Assembly: GCA_023374025.1 (NCBI GenBank)
Contig: SIJG01000001.1
Span: forward strand, 1,797,787 to 1,861,786
DNA length: 64,000 bases
DNA from: Heterodera schachtii
Lineage: Eukaryota; Nematoda; Chromadorea; Rhabditida; Heteroderidae
Reading direction: 5' to 3'
Each line of letters starts with the position of its first letter. Position 1 is the first letter of the stretch. The translations under genes were made by a program, and so were the position numbers. Positions 11,244 through 22,300 of this stretch are shown here, piece after piece. The notes below the pieces were generated by a model that was not told the origin of the DNA, ran no database searches, and saw only the letters and a program-made list of their open reading frames with translations.

Positions 11244-11874
11244 GGTAACATGTGATTTCGTCAGAAGTGATTTCGTCAGTGAATGATTTCGTCAGGGATA
11301 ATAATTATTTTTTACAAAAAACTAATATTTCATAATTTAAAATTGTTTTAAAATTATTAATTAAACAGTAGACTCAAAATAAAAATTCTGCTCGATTATC
11401 AACCGATAATTCGGCCGGTCACTTACATATCAGTAAAATAATTTTATATTTGTGCCTAGTTTTTGCTACTTTTATCTCCTGTATATTGATCATTTCTATA
11501 TGGTCTTTAGCTATATTATCATTTTATATTAACCTCGAAATTTCGCTTTTACTTATAAATAATTTTTGTCTATCTGCTGCATTTTGAGTTTGTGATTGCC
11601 TAGTCATGTTTTCTGCCTGCAAATCGAAGCCACATGAAAAGCGTAAATCAGAATGGGTTCGACAGGACAACAATTTGAGAATGCTTGCAGAGGATTTTGC
11701 AAATCGTGACCTATAGAATATTCATGAAGCCTATTCTTATCACTCGATTTTTTAAAATTTTTGTAATATTTTGCTCGATGCACACTATTTTAAGAATTAA
11801 TTTTACTGATGAAATCACTTACTGACGAAATCAATCACTGACGAACTCAATCACAGACGAAATCACCGGGTACC
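11244..11874. mobile_element. Foldback element with GTGATTTCGTCA tandem arms
   Basis: The left end GGTAACATGTGATTTCGTC and right end (reverse complement GGTACCCGGTGATTTCGTC) are inverted repeats; each arm holds three to five tandem TGATTTCGTCA words. The roughly 500-bp interior includes a 36-codon open stretch near 11605-11715 with no recognised domain. Flanking duplication is not clean. Confidence 0.75.
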
Positions 11875-11934
11875 ATTTTTAAGGATTGAGAAAAGGATGG
11901 CCGGGGGAATTCTTTTGAGAAAGTCCAACAGGAC

Positions 11935-12169
11935 TGTTCGGTCCGAGGGGTCAAAGGAACACGATCAATAAATAAAAGTTTATTGACGAACAATAAATAA
12001 AAGTGAAGGACAATTTGGTCGGAGGAAAAATGACAATTTTAAATGAATGAGGGAAAAGACAAGGAGGGAGGGAATGATCGACTATTTAAGGGCGAGTGAC
12101 AACAACAAAATAGGCGGGGAATTTGAATAGGCAGATCGCCATAATAATTCAAATAGGCTCATCCGAACA
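11935..12169 (-). repeat. 3' LTR of the gypsy element
   Basis: 235 bp, TGTTCG...CGAACA, identical by eye to 16870-17104. An AATAAATAAAAG motif occurs twice in plus orientation. Confidence 0.97.
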
Positions 12170-12180
12170 CCTCCCCTTTT
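12170..12180 (-). other. Polypurine tract
   Basis: On the minus strand AAAAGGGGAGG sits directly against the 3' LTR, in the position and of the composition of the plus-strand primer of LTR elements. Confidence 0.85.
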
Positions 12181-12187
12181 GAGCGGC

Positions 12188-15100
12188 TCACGGCGTGTAC
12201 CTTTGAGGGGCACGTCTGTTCCGTTGCGGATATCGGCGGGGAAGGATTTGCTGTTCTGCTTCGTCGTCCATCGATTCGTCATTGTCGGACTGTCCCAAAT
12301 CATTCTCGAGTCCCTGCTCTTGGACAGTTTGGTTGTGCTCATCCCGAGCTTCCAAATCATTTGCAATTTGTCGATCGGCAGGTTTTCCGATGTCAAATGC
12401 GTCGAGAAAGACTTGCAATTGGTCGGCTTCGTCGGCGGTGTGCCGAGGACGGAGTTGGTTGGCATGGAATCTTCCTGACGACCCGTCAAGGAAGTCCACG
12501 TCGTAAATGACTCCTCTCTTTTTGGACACTTTGCCAAATTTCCAATTTTGTGAAATTCGGTGTTTGGCGTAGACGTTGTCTCCGACGGCAAACTCTCGAA
12601 TTTTGGTGCCATATCGTCGGTTGAACCTTTGCTCCATCTCCTCATTTCGCTCTATTGGCAGAGTGGGAGTCGGTTTCAACAAGTCCAACGTTGTCCGTGG
12701 TTTCCTTCCGAGAAACATTTCCGCTGGGGATTTGCTTCCTTCGAGCGAATCATTGGGGGTCGTCCGGTAGCTGACGAGAAAAGTTTCAACTATGCTTTTA
12801 CTCGGAGCCCCCTCCCCTTTTAATTTTCGGAATGTTCTTTTGAAAGTGTCCACAAATCTCTCTGCTTGGCCGTTGGACATCGGATTGTATGGTGCCGAGA
12901 ACAGGTGTTTGATGCCATTGACGTTTGTGAATTTTGCAAATTCATGGCTGGTGAACTGCGTCCCGTTGTCCGAGACCAGAGTTTCGGGGAGTCCGTGCCG
13001 ACTGAAGAGGTATCGAAGTTTTTCGATAGTGGCACTTGTCGATTTTGTTGGCATTTCGAAGACCTCAGGATATTTCGAATATGCGTCGACGATGATCAGG
13101 TACTCTTTACCGAAAAACGGTCCGGCAAAGTCAATGTGCACTCTCTGCCACGGTCCATTTGTCTTTGGCCATGAGTGCAGGTGCGTTTTCGTTGGCGCCT
13201 TTGCCTCATTTTGGCATGGTTGACAATTTTCAACAAATTGTTCAATTTCCTGGTCCATTTTCGGCCAGTATGCATATTCACGAGCCAACTGCTTCATCCT
13301 TTTCATCCCAGGATGTCCTTTGTGGAGCAGTTGCAGTATTTTGGCTCGGTGTTGCGTTGGAATCACAACTCTTTCAGCATACATCAAACAATCTTTGGTG
13401 ATGCTGAGTTGTTCCTTCCTTTGGTGAAAAATTCTGATTTCCACATTTTCGTTTCCAACATTTTGAGGCCAGCCATTTCTGATGAATTTCATGACCTTTT
13501 TGATATTCTGATCACTTTTTGATGATTCGACGATGTTTCCAAATTTAATTGGAAGCTTCTCGATGGTTCCAACGAAAATTGACTCGAGTTCCGAATCGAT
13601 GCAAGTGTTAGCAATGACGCGGTCTTCGGCATCCTTTCCTTTGGCAATGAGCCGTGAAAGTGCATCAGCTTGGCCGAAGTCGTTGGTGTTGACATATTCG
13701 ATTGTGAAATCGTATGCCAAAAGAATGAGTGACCATCGCAGCAGGCGATTTGCACTGCATTGCCGCACTCCTTTTTTATTGCCGAAGATGGCGAGAAGAG
13801 GCTTATGATCAGTTAGGAGCGTAAATTTACGTCCATAGATCATTTTGTGGAATTTCTGCACTGCAAAAATTATTGCTAGTGCTTCCTTCTCAATTTGCGA
13901 GTAGTTCTTCTCGGCAGGAGTTAAAGCGGATGACGCGTGCGCAATGGCTTTCATCGTGCCGTCCGGGAATTTGTGCGAAATCACTGCTCCAATTCCCTGA
14001 TCAGAAGCATCTGCTGCTACTATGATCTCTTTTAGAGGGTCATAGTGCGTGAGCAACAATTCTGATGACAAAATTTCTTTGATTTTGTCAAATGCATTTT
14101 TGCATTTGTCGCTCCAATTCCATTCGGTGTCCTTTTTCAGCAAATCATCAAGCGGCTTTCTGACGAAGCGCATGTTTTTGATGAATTGTTGGTAATGGTT
14201 TACCATTCCCAAATATGACCGAAGTGAAGAGACATCCGTCGGTTCTGGCATCTCACTGATGGCGGTGATTTTGCTGGGGTCGGGTCTGCGTCCGTTTTTG
14301 TCGATTATTTGTCCGAGATATTTAATTTCATCTTGGAAAAACGAACATTTTTCACGTTTGACGCGAAATCCCCATTCTTGAAATCGCGAGAACATCTTTT
14401 TCAAATGTTCAGAATGTTCTTTTTGGCCTTTGCTAACGATGATAATGTCGTCTAGGTAGGCGGTCGCGAAGTCAAAATCTGCCAACATTTGGTCCATTAT
14501 TGACTGGAAAATGCCAGGGGCTGTTTTGATGCCAAAGGGAAGTCTTTTGACTTCATAATTTCCTCTATGAGTGGCAATGGCACACAGCTTTTTCGATGCT
14601 TCGTCCAGCTCCACTTGAAGATACGCATCCCGGAGATCAATTTGTGAAAAGTATTGGCCTCCATTTAAGGTGGCGAAAATGTCTTCCGGTAATGGTAACG
14701 GGTGCTGGTGGTCTTTTAGCGCATTGTTGAGCCCCGTTGAATAGTCGATGCACAATCGAGCGCTACCGTCTGCCTTTTTGACGACCAGAATCGGTGCAGC
14801 CCATTCGGTGTGTTCAACTTTACCGATGACTCCCATTTTCTCCCAACGGTCCAATTCTCCGTCAACTGCGTCTTTGGCGTTGTACGGGACCGGACGGGCC
14901 TTTCTGTATTTTGGCTGTGCGTCGGTTTTCAATTCAAGGTGCGCTTTGACCTTTGAGCAGAGTCCCAATTCGTTTTTAAAAACATTGGTGTACTCCTGCT
15001 TTAGCTGGTTGATTTGGTTTTCGGCGTCCGTGTTTGGCTTGCCGGCAGCTTTGCTGGATTTGATTGGGGCTTTTGTTTTGCCTCTCAATTCTTCCCCTGC

Positions 15101-16438
15101 GCTGCAAAGATTGATTGGAGAGTTGATTTTGGCTTTGATGCCATCCAACAGTCCAAAGGCATCCATTGTTTGGACGCTCAACAAATTCATCGATCCCTTT
15201 TCGGCGACATAAAAATTTTCTTTAACTTTTACGCCTTGGAATTCGAAGTGTCCTTCTCCCTTTCCGATAAAAGATTTTTCTGTCCCGTCGAACATTCTGC
15301 CTCTTTCGGCACATTTCCAAATTTTTGGCTGTCCGATCAGTCGATAAGTTTCCTCATCGATGACATTGATCTCTGCTCCGGAGTCGAGAATAAATTTCAC
15401 GATCCTTCCGTTCAGCAGAACCTTTATCTTTATAAGAGAAGCGCTGTTGATTGATTTGAGTGCCATTCCAATGCTAAGCGTTCCAACTTTCTTAACTTTG
15501 AAGTTTTTGCGGCGCCACTCTTGCACTTTTTCGCATTGGTTCTCCAAGTGGCCATTGTAGCGACATTTGGGACACTTAGCCGATTTGTGCGAGCATTCTC
15601 TGTGGGTGTGGTTTGTTTTCCCACATCTCCAACATTGAAGCGGAGTTGGAGTTGCGCTTGGTTGGCCTTGCTTGGGTTGTGGCTTTGGTCTTTCCCTTCT
15701 TTGGTTTGGCTTTACTGCATTCACCGTCTTTGATGACACCGAAGTTGCTTCGATCAATTTTGCCTCATGGATTGTCGACAAAAAATTGATGCAATCCTCG
15801 ATTAATTCATCATATTTGACAGCGTCGCCATCCTTTGTAAGTTTGGCGAGAATGCGCTGCCGAAGAACTGCGTCTTTTGAAGACTTAAGCGCAGTAAGGA
15901 GCATTAGTCCTTTGAATTGTTCCTCGTTCAGTTTGTCAAACTGAAAATCTTTCAAAAGTCGTTTGTGCCTGTTGACAAATTGTTGAAATTCTTCGCCATC
16001 GTCTTTGGCGGCCATCAGACATGCAAATCGGTCCACAAATATTGATTGTGGTTTAGAAAACAGCTTCTCCAATTTTGCAATTGTCTCATCAAAATCGAAA
16101 TCCGTCACCTTGGCCGGGAGAACAAATTTGCTGTACTCGCTGAACGCGCTTTCAGACAATTTGTTCATCAGAGCCTTGACTTTTATGTCATCGGCTGCGT
16201 TCGGAGCGCACGAGTCAATTGCAAACGTGAATCGCTCCAGCCATTCGGTGATGCGATGCTTTTCGTCGCATTGTTCGAAAATTGCGACGTCCGGCATTGA
16301 TGGAATTGTTTGAATGATTGCTGGATTTGGCTGATTGTTTCTTTGAACATTTATCAGCTGGTTGATTTGCGTCTGTTGCTGAGCAATTACGTCGATTAAT
16401 TGCTGTAAATTTGGCTGAGCCGCGGCGGGTTGCGTCAT
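12188..16438 (-). CDS. Gag-Pol polyprotein of Ty3/gypsy retrotransposon
   Basis: A single uninterrupted frame of 1416 residues. N-terminal Gag region; two zinc knuckles around residues 268-305 (CWRCGKTNHTHREC and a CPKC...HLENQC motif); retropepsin with DSGAEINVID near 350; reverse transcriptase with YLDDIIIVS near 660; RNase H with AADASDQGIGAV near 810; integrase with an HHCC zinc region (HPGMKRM...CQPC) near 1040-1080 and the DDE core around 1090-1210; and a C-terminal SH3/GPY-like segment. Gag and Pol share one frame with no stop between, so processing must rely on the protease. The ATG at 16438 was chosen because it precedes the conserved Gag part. All catalytic motifs look intact, so activity is possible; that is inference. 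Confidence 0.96.
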   Translation of the reverse strand: MTQPAAAQPNLQQLIDVIAQQQTQINQLINVQRNNQPNPAIIQTIPSMPDVAIFEQCDEKHRITEWLERFTFAIDSCAPNAADDIKVKALMNKLSESAFSEYSKFVLPAKVTDFDFDETIAKLEKLFSKPQSIFVDRFACLMAAKDDGEEFQQFVNRHKRLLKDFQFDKLNEEQFKGLMLLTALKSSKDAVLRQRILAKLTKDGDAVKYDELIEDCINFLSTIHEAKLIEATSVSSKTVNAVKPNQRRERPKPQPKQGQPSATPTPLQCWRCGKTNHTHRECSHKSAKCPKCRYNGHLENQCEKVQEWRRKNFKVKKVGTLSIGMALKSINSASLIKIKVLLNGRIVKFILDSGAEINVIDEETYRLIGQPKIWKCAERGRMFDGTEKSFIGKGEGHFEFQGVKVKENFYVAEKGSMNLLSVQTMDAFGLLDGIKAKINSPINLCSAGEELRGKTKAPIKSSKAAGKPNTDAENQINQLKQEYTNVFKNELGLCSKVKAHLELKTDAQPKYRKARPVPYNAKDAVDGELDRWEKMGVIGKVEHTEWAAPILVVKKADGSARLCIDYSTGLNNALKDHQHPLPLPEDIFATLNGGQYFSQIDLRDAYLQVELDEASKKLCAIATHRGNYEVKRLPFGIKTAPGIFQSIMDQMLADFDFATAYLDDIIIVSKGQKEHSEHLKKMFSRFQEWGFRVKREKCSFFQDEIKYLGQIIDKNGRRPDPSKITAISEMPEPTDVSSLRSYLGMVNHYQQFIKNMRFVRKPLDDLLKKDTEWNWSDKCKNAFDKIKEILSSELLLTHYDPLKEIIVAADASDQGIGAVISHKFPDGTMKAIAHASSALTPAEKNYSQIEKEALAIIFAVQKFHKMIYGRKFTLLTDHKPLLAIFGNKKGVRQCSANRLLRWSLILLAYDFTIEYVNTNDFGQADALSRLIAKGKDAEDRVIANTCIDSELESIFVGTIEKLPIKFGNIVESSKSDQNIKKVMKFIRNGWPQNVGNENVEIRIFHQRKEQLSITKDCLMYAERVVIPTQHRAKILQLLHKGHPGMKRMKQLAREYAYWPKMDQEIEQFVENCQPCQNEAKAPTKTHLHSWPKTNGPWQRVHIDFAGPFFGKEYLIIVDAYSKYPEVFEMPTKSTSATIEKLRYLFSRHGLPETLVSDNGTQFTSHEFAKFTNVNGIKHLFSAPYNPMSNGQAERFVDTFKRTFRKLKGEGAPSKSIVETFLVSYRTTPNDSLEGSKSPAEMFLGRKPRTTLDLLKPTPTLPIERNEEMEQRFNRRYGTKIREFAVGDNVYAKHRISQNWKFGKVSKKRGVIYDVDFLDGSSGRFHANQLRPRHTADEADQLQVFLDAFDIGKPADRQIANDLEARDEHNQTVQEQGLENDLGQSDNDESMDDEAEQQILPRRYPQRNRRAPQRYTP

Positions 16439-16869
16439 TGTAGACGATTATTGTTTCGACCCGAAATCAATAAACGTTGAAGTATTGCACCAATCGGTGT
16501 CAATTTAATATTTTGCCAACCCGGCTATTGACGAATTTGGCGAGCCGACTCGGCTTTTGAAGAATTTAGAGCCGTCCCGGCTTTAGAAAAAATGTCGAGC
16601 CGTCCCGGCTTTAGAAGAAGAGCAGTTTCTTTTGACTGCTTTAGAAGAAACTTTGCCGACCAGGCTTTTGACTACGAGCAGTTTCTTTGGCTGCTTTTTT
16701 GAAGAAATTTGCCGACTCGGCTTTAACAACAAAATTCACAGCCAATCCCGGCTTTACGGTGAATTTGTTCTGCCGTCTCGGCTTTTGCTTTTGTCCTAAA
16801 AGGTTCGATGCTCTTTTGTCTCACCCGAAGATGTGTAGAGCAAAGTCAAATTTGTGTGACTGCGCCAAT
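16439..16869 (-). repeat. Retrotransposon leader with tandem GCCGnCyCGGCTTT words and tRNA primer site
   Basis: Between the 5' LTR and the Gag start lie about eight copies of an AGCCGTCCCGGCTTTAGAAG-like word (16518-16800), each self-complementary (GCCG...CGGC). Next to the LTR the plus strand reads GACTGCGCCA (about 16859-16868), so the minus strand offers TGGCGCAGTC. That is complementary to the 3' end of a tRNA-Ser type acceptor, as known for some insect gypsy-like elements. Confidence 0.75.
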
Positions 16870-17104
16870 TGTTCGGTCCGAGGGGTCAAAGGAACACGAT
16901 CAATAAATAAAAGTTTATTGACGAACAATAAATAAAAGTGAAGGACAATTTGGTCGGAGGAAAAATGACAATTTTAAATGAATGAGGGAAAAGACAAGGA
17001 GGGAGGGAATGATCGACTATTTAAGGGCGAGTGACAACAACAAAATAGGCGGGGAATTTGAATAGGCAGATCGCCATAATAATTCAAATAGGCTCATCCG
17101 AACA
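16870..17104 (-). repeat. 5' LTR of the gypsy element
   Basis: 235 bp identical by eye to the LTR at 11935-12169. It carries the upstream promoter for minus-strand transcription. Confidence 0.97.
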
Positions 17105-17109
17105 AGGAC

Positions 17110-17586
17110 TAAGACGAATATTTTTAATGCAAAAAGTGCCGATAGGCGCCGTCAGGAAAATTTTAAAATTTCTAATTAAAACATTGATATTATGCCATAT
17201 AATTTCAAAATTTATGAATAATTTTAAGAAATCAGAATAAAATTATGCCACTACCCCAAAATCAGAACATTTCTTAGAAATAAGAACAGATCATACCCCC
17301 TGACATATGAATAAAATCTGATTTTTTGAATTTTGAAAAGTTTTTCGGTGAACCCCTGCTGTTCTGCATATGATTTGGGCATGTCTCCGCTTCGGAGCGG
17401 ATTCATCCGCATATGATTTGGCAGCCGAAAGGGCTGGAAAATGTGTCACAAGCAAATTAGTCGACAATAACAAACTTTCCGTGGGTCGATATTTGGCCGT
17501 TATTTATTAATCAATTTTACAAAAAATTGCTCTCTTCGCACTACCATCACAAACCCAATTTCTTACCAGTGTATTTTTATTCACGG
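17110..17586. other. Repeat-derived DNA, no gene seen
   Basis: Contains a partial GC hairpin (about 17136-17155) and degenerate AATCAGAACA words shared with 18100-18190. Probably the remainder of the element into which the retrotransposon inserted. Confidence 0.5.
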
Positions 17587-17618
17587 GCTTTAAGAAATAA
17601 ATATAATATATGTGTACC

Positions 17619-18194
17619 AGGGATGGCACGGAATTCCGATTTCCGACATTTTTGGGGTCGGAATTCCGATTTCCGATTTCCGAAAAAATTTAAAATTGCT
17701 TGTGTAACAATTTAATCAATTAATGTAGTATCAAATGTCGTATTTTTCGCCTCCGTTGATCATTTTTAATAATTTTGGTGAGGAAATAAGCCAATCGTAC
17801 ATTTAAATGTAATCGGCTCAAAAAATCAGATTTTTAAGAATTTTTTTTGCGGCGCATTTTTTCAAAGACTTTTTGAGGAACAAGCGCGGCGGAAGGCCGG
17901 CGGTGCCGATAGGCGCCGCCGGGAAAATTTTTGAAAGTTTGAGTATATTTTGTTAACAGATTTCGTCCAAAAATTGTCCAAATTTTGTGATTTTGAGCCA
18001 TTTTTTAAGAAAACAAAGGGTTTTTAGGGTCCGGCGGTGCCGTAGGCATCGCCGTGGAAAATTTTTTGGGAATCTGAGTGATATTACGCCATAAAATTAT
18101 CAATTTTTGAAAAATTTTAAGAAATCAGAACAAAATTGTATCACTCCCTCCAAATCAGAACATTTCTGATAAATCAGAACAGATCCGCACCCTG
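17619..18194. mobile_element. TIR element, CAGGGATGGCACGG family
   Basis: Termini are roughly CAGGGATGGCACGG and CCGCACCCTG, with TTCCGATTTCCGA words at the left and AATCAGAACA words at the right. Two GC hairpins lie at 17897-17922 and 18031-18056. It is flanked by a 32-bp imperfect direct repeat (17587-17618 and 18195-18226), much longer than the 8-bp duplications of its relatives. Confidence 0.7.
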
Positions 18195-18236
18195 GCTTTA
18201 ACGAATAAATATAATATATGTGTACCGTGCCACATA

Positions 18237-19282
18237 CCGTATTTTCTCTAATTATATGCCCGTCTCCATTAATCTGTCCGTCTCCAATAATGTACCCCTT
18301 TCGAAGTAGGTTGAAAAATAATCTCCCCGTCTCTTTTTATCGGCCCGGGGGGATAAATAGAATTTTTATTTTTTCGAAAAAGCTTCTTTTCTATTTTTAA
18401 AATTAATTAATACTCAATTAAATTCGTTTAAATGTGTAATAAATAGGGTTTTAAATTATATGGACTAAAAAGCCCGAAATATGGACTAAAAAGCTCAAAA
18501 ATGCACAAATATGGACCAAAATATGGACTAAAAACTGCCAAAAATGTCTTTTAAACCCTAAAAAATTCCGAAAAATGTATTTATATTCAATATTTGAGCT
18601 AAAAACTGCCAAAAAGTGCCGGATCTAATGCTCACCCCCCTCAGAATGAAAATTTTTTTTTGAAAATTCTTAGAATTCATTATTAAATTTTGAAAAAATC
18701 GACTGAAAATTTTTTCAAATTTTTTCTAAAAATTTCTAAATTTTAAAATTCCCTTTCAAAACGGCGTTCTGATTTCTTTTCAGAAAATTCACAAATATCT
18801 AGAATTTCTGCAAATAAAATTCTCCCGATTTTCTTAATTTTTAAGCTTTATTCCATTAACATTGTCCAACCCTGAAGAGAGTTTGAATTTTCAAAAATTT
18901 GATAAATTTCCCGGGCTTAAAAATGGAAAAATTTTTTCAAAATATTAAAAAATTCAAAATTTCTGAAACGCAAAATATCATATTCCTATTTCAATATTTT
19001 GGGGCTTTTATTAATTTCTTTGTAAATATTTTGACATTTTTCGAATTTTTCATGTAAAATTTCAGAAATTTTTTTTAAAAAAATGCAATAAAAATGCCTT
19101 TTTATTGACGCGATGACATTTTTTGGAGAAATGTTCAAAATAAATTTCAAAAATTTTCCACTAAATAAATCTGTCGAAAAATAATCTCCCTGTCTCCATT
19201 AGTCTGACCGTCTCTAATAATCTACCCCTTTCTGAGGGGGTTGAAAAATAATATACCCGGGCATATAAAAAGAGAAATACGG
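18237..19282. mobile_element. TIR element, CCGTATTTTCTCT family
   Basis: Left end CCGTATTTTCTCTAATTATA and right end (reverse complement CCGTATTTCTCTTTTTATAT), followed in both arms by TATGCCCG, GTCTCCATTA and ACCCCTTTC words. TA dinucleotides flank both ends (18235-18236, 19283-19284), as with Tc1/mariner-type insertion. No transposase frame in the roughly 800-bp AT-rich interior. Confidence 0.75.
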
Positions 19283-19335
19283 TAAATTTTCTTTTTTTTT
19301 TTTAAATTTTACTTGTAAAAAGATTAGAAAAAGCC

Positions 19336-22300
19336 ATGCTTTTGGCCACTAATTTCTCATTCCGCCGCTGTTTCCTCCAATTTAAACTCGGCCTTCCGTC
19401 CCTTTTTTGTCTCCGTTTCACTTCGCTCTTTTTGCTTGCCATTGTCTCCATTTTGTACCTTCTTCAAAACTCCAATGATACCAAAAGCATTTCAAAAGCG
19501 AGCAAATGGACAGTGTTTTCGCTTGAAAATGGCCACCAAAATGACAGCAACAAATGGACAGTGCCGAGCACAGAATGCCAAAGAGTGTTCGGCGGTGACA
19601 AAGCGTTGGTCCAGCGATTGGTGCGGCACAGACGCAAAATTAGCGACCCACCGCCGGACGCATTGGCGATGAGTTGTGAGGCGATTTTGGCACGACATGG
19701 AGACGAAGAATTGTTGGCACAACAGCGATGGGACAACGACAAACAGCAGCAGCAGAATGGGAGGAGGAGGACGACGAAGAACGACGGCACATCCATTGAA
19801 AGGACAGAATTGGAACGGCAAATGCCAATGGCATTCGCGCGGGTTGTTTACACAGTGAGTTGCACCGGCACCGGGGAGCAGTTCGTTTCCCACCCCCTCG
19901 CCCCGAAAAATTTTTCAAAATTTTTTTGTTTTTCTAAATTTTCTTAATTTTTTCTAGGAAAAACTAAAAAAAAATTTGAAAGAATTTCTCCCAAGAATCT
20001 ATTAGACTTTTTAGAAATATTTTTTTTTAGTAAAAAATCAAAAAGTTTAGCTTTCGGTTTTTTGCTGGAGGCGCAATGTTTAGAATGCCGGTTTTTTCTA
20101 GTTTGATGATTTTTTTTTGTCAGAATGGGCGGCACTTGGAATTTCAAAATTGCCTGTTCTTTGCTCTGTTCGAAGTTTTATTTTTTCGGCACCCAATTTT
20201 TCTACAAATTTTCACTGTTTCCAATGGGCCCATTAATTGTGTAAATCATGCGATTGCTTTCCCCCCCCCCCAAAGGACTATCTGTTCCTGGAGGCTGAAC
20301 TGCTCGTCCATTACGCGCCCACCAATTGGTACTGTTACGTGTTCGACTCCAAGTCGTCCGCCGTCTTCCAACGGCGAGTGCGCCAACTCGCCTCCTGCTT
20401 CCCAAATGTGCTCGTCGTGGACCAACTGTTTGACATTTCCAGCAACGGCTCCAACATGAACACGGCGGTGATGGAATGCGTGCGGACGCTAAGTGACGAG
20501 CGAAAGCGGTGGAAGTATTTGGTGACGCTGCAGGTGAAAGAAGCGGATGGAGGAGGAAAGGGGCAATGAACGCAAAAGGCGGGGAAGACGCGTCGAATAC
20601 GTTTTCAAAAAAAAATTTTTTTTTTTTTTTGAAATTATTCGGCGGAACATTTTTAAAAATTGAGGTTTTTTGAAATTTCGCACCAATTTCTTTAAACCAA
20701 TGGCTGGGAAATATTCCCAACCATTAATATTTAATTTGCATCGAACAATTTTTAGTAAAATTCCAATTTTTAATTCAACTTTTTCCATGAAATTAAAAAA
20801 AATATATTTTTCATTTTTTTCGAGTCAATTTTTTTTATTTGTTTATACGCCAATTGTTGAACGCGTACAAACACAGTCAGTCATCACACACTTCAGAACC
20901 ATGACGTGCAGGCGAAGACCAACGCGGAGATGGCGCAGATTTTCACTTGGCTGGGAGGGGCCAACGACGTCGAAGTGGAACTGCGGTTGGGCCACACGCG
21001 GAAGCGCATCGAATATTACCAAAGGAAATTCAACTGGACATTCGAGGCGCTCCATTTGTTCAAGGATGGTCAGTTTGGTGAGGGGGAGGGCACCAAACAA
21101 AAGGAAGGGTCAAATTTCGCGAAAATGAAAATTTTTCTACCTATGCCAAAAAATCGAAAAAAAAATTTAAACAAAAAAATTCTTAGAAATTATAAAATGC
21201 AAGAAAATTCTTAAAAATTAACGAAATTATTATATTTTCGTGGCTCTAAATCACAGATAACAAAATGGGAGCGGCTCGTTCCCCCCCCCCCCCCCCCCTT
21301 TAGGAAAATTTCTCAAAAAAATTTTCAAACTTCGAAAGACTAATTGTAAGAAAATGCGATTTTTTCACTTACTAGACAACATCTAAAGCATTAAATTTGC
21401 GATCAAAATTGGCTTTCCCACCGGTCCACCTAAACTGTGAAAGTGCCGAGTATTGTACTCATGCTACTTACAGCACCCCCTCCTAGCCATTTTTTAAATG
21501 GAAAAAATACTATTTTTGTTACTCTTTTTTTAAACTTCCCCCCCCCATTCAGAAGCGATGAACCGCCGCACTGACAGCGCGGGGAAACCTTTGGCGTTGC
21601 GCCTCTCCAAGGGGTACATGGCCGTGTCGTTGGCCAGGGAATTTGTCGACTTTGTGCTCAAAGAGCTGAACGTGACGCGACTGTTGGCCCAGCTGAACGG
21701 GGGCTTTTTTGGCATGGACGAACACTTTTGGCAGTCGTTGAGCGGCAGCGAATCGGTGGACGCGCCCGGGGGCTTTCCGCACGAATGTTTTATGAAGGGA
21801 AATGGGTCCTTCAGCAAGTACAAGTACATCACCAGGTGAATGAAGGAATCAAAGGCATTTAAAAAAACGAAAAAATTCTAAAAATTGTATTAATTTTTTT
21901 GTGGAAAATGTCCGATTGGGCCCCAAATTTCATCTAATTTTGACTGTGCAAAACTCAGGCAGGGACCGCAAATGTCTAATTTTAGCTGGGGCCGCCAAGG
22001 TTCTGGCCGAAAGTGTCAGCTAATCTCACAGGCGAGGACTAACATTTTCCCCGTCGTCCACTCGAAAATTCTTTATAAAAATCTTCGAGATTTTTTTTTA
22101 CAAAAAAGTTTCAAGGAAAAAAACTTAAATTTTTCATCAATTTTTTGGGTAACTCGACGTAAAATATGGAAAAAATCCCTAGAAAATTTTTCAGTTTTTT
22201 TTCTTTAATTTTCCTATAAAAATTTTCCCGAAGGGGAGCGGGACGAGCTGCTTCCCGTCATGTGACTCAAAAGAATCATCAATCCCCTCAAGTTTATTGC

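Larger units (their letters stand above)
11935..17104 (-). mobile_element. Full-length Ty3/gypsy LTR retrotransposon
   Basis: 5170 bp bounded by identical 235-bp LTRs (11935-12169, 16870-17104) that begin TGTTCG and end CGAACA, flanked by a 5-bp duplication AGGAC (11930-11934 and 17105-17109). It reads on the minus strand: 5' LTR at 17104, primer-binding site below 16870, leader, one Gag-Pol frame (16438-12188), purine tract and 3' LTR. Domain order RT-RNase H-integrase is that of Ty3/gypsy. No env-like frame. Identical LTRs and an unbroken frame indicate a recent insertion. Confidence 0.97.
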
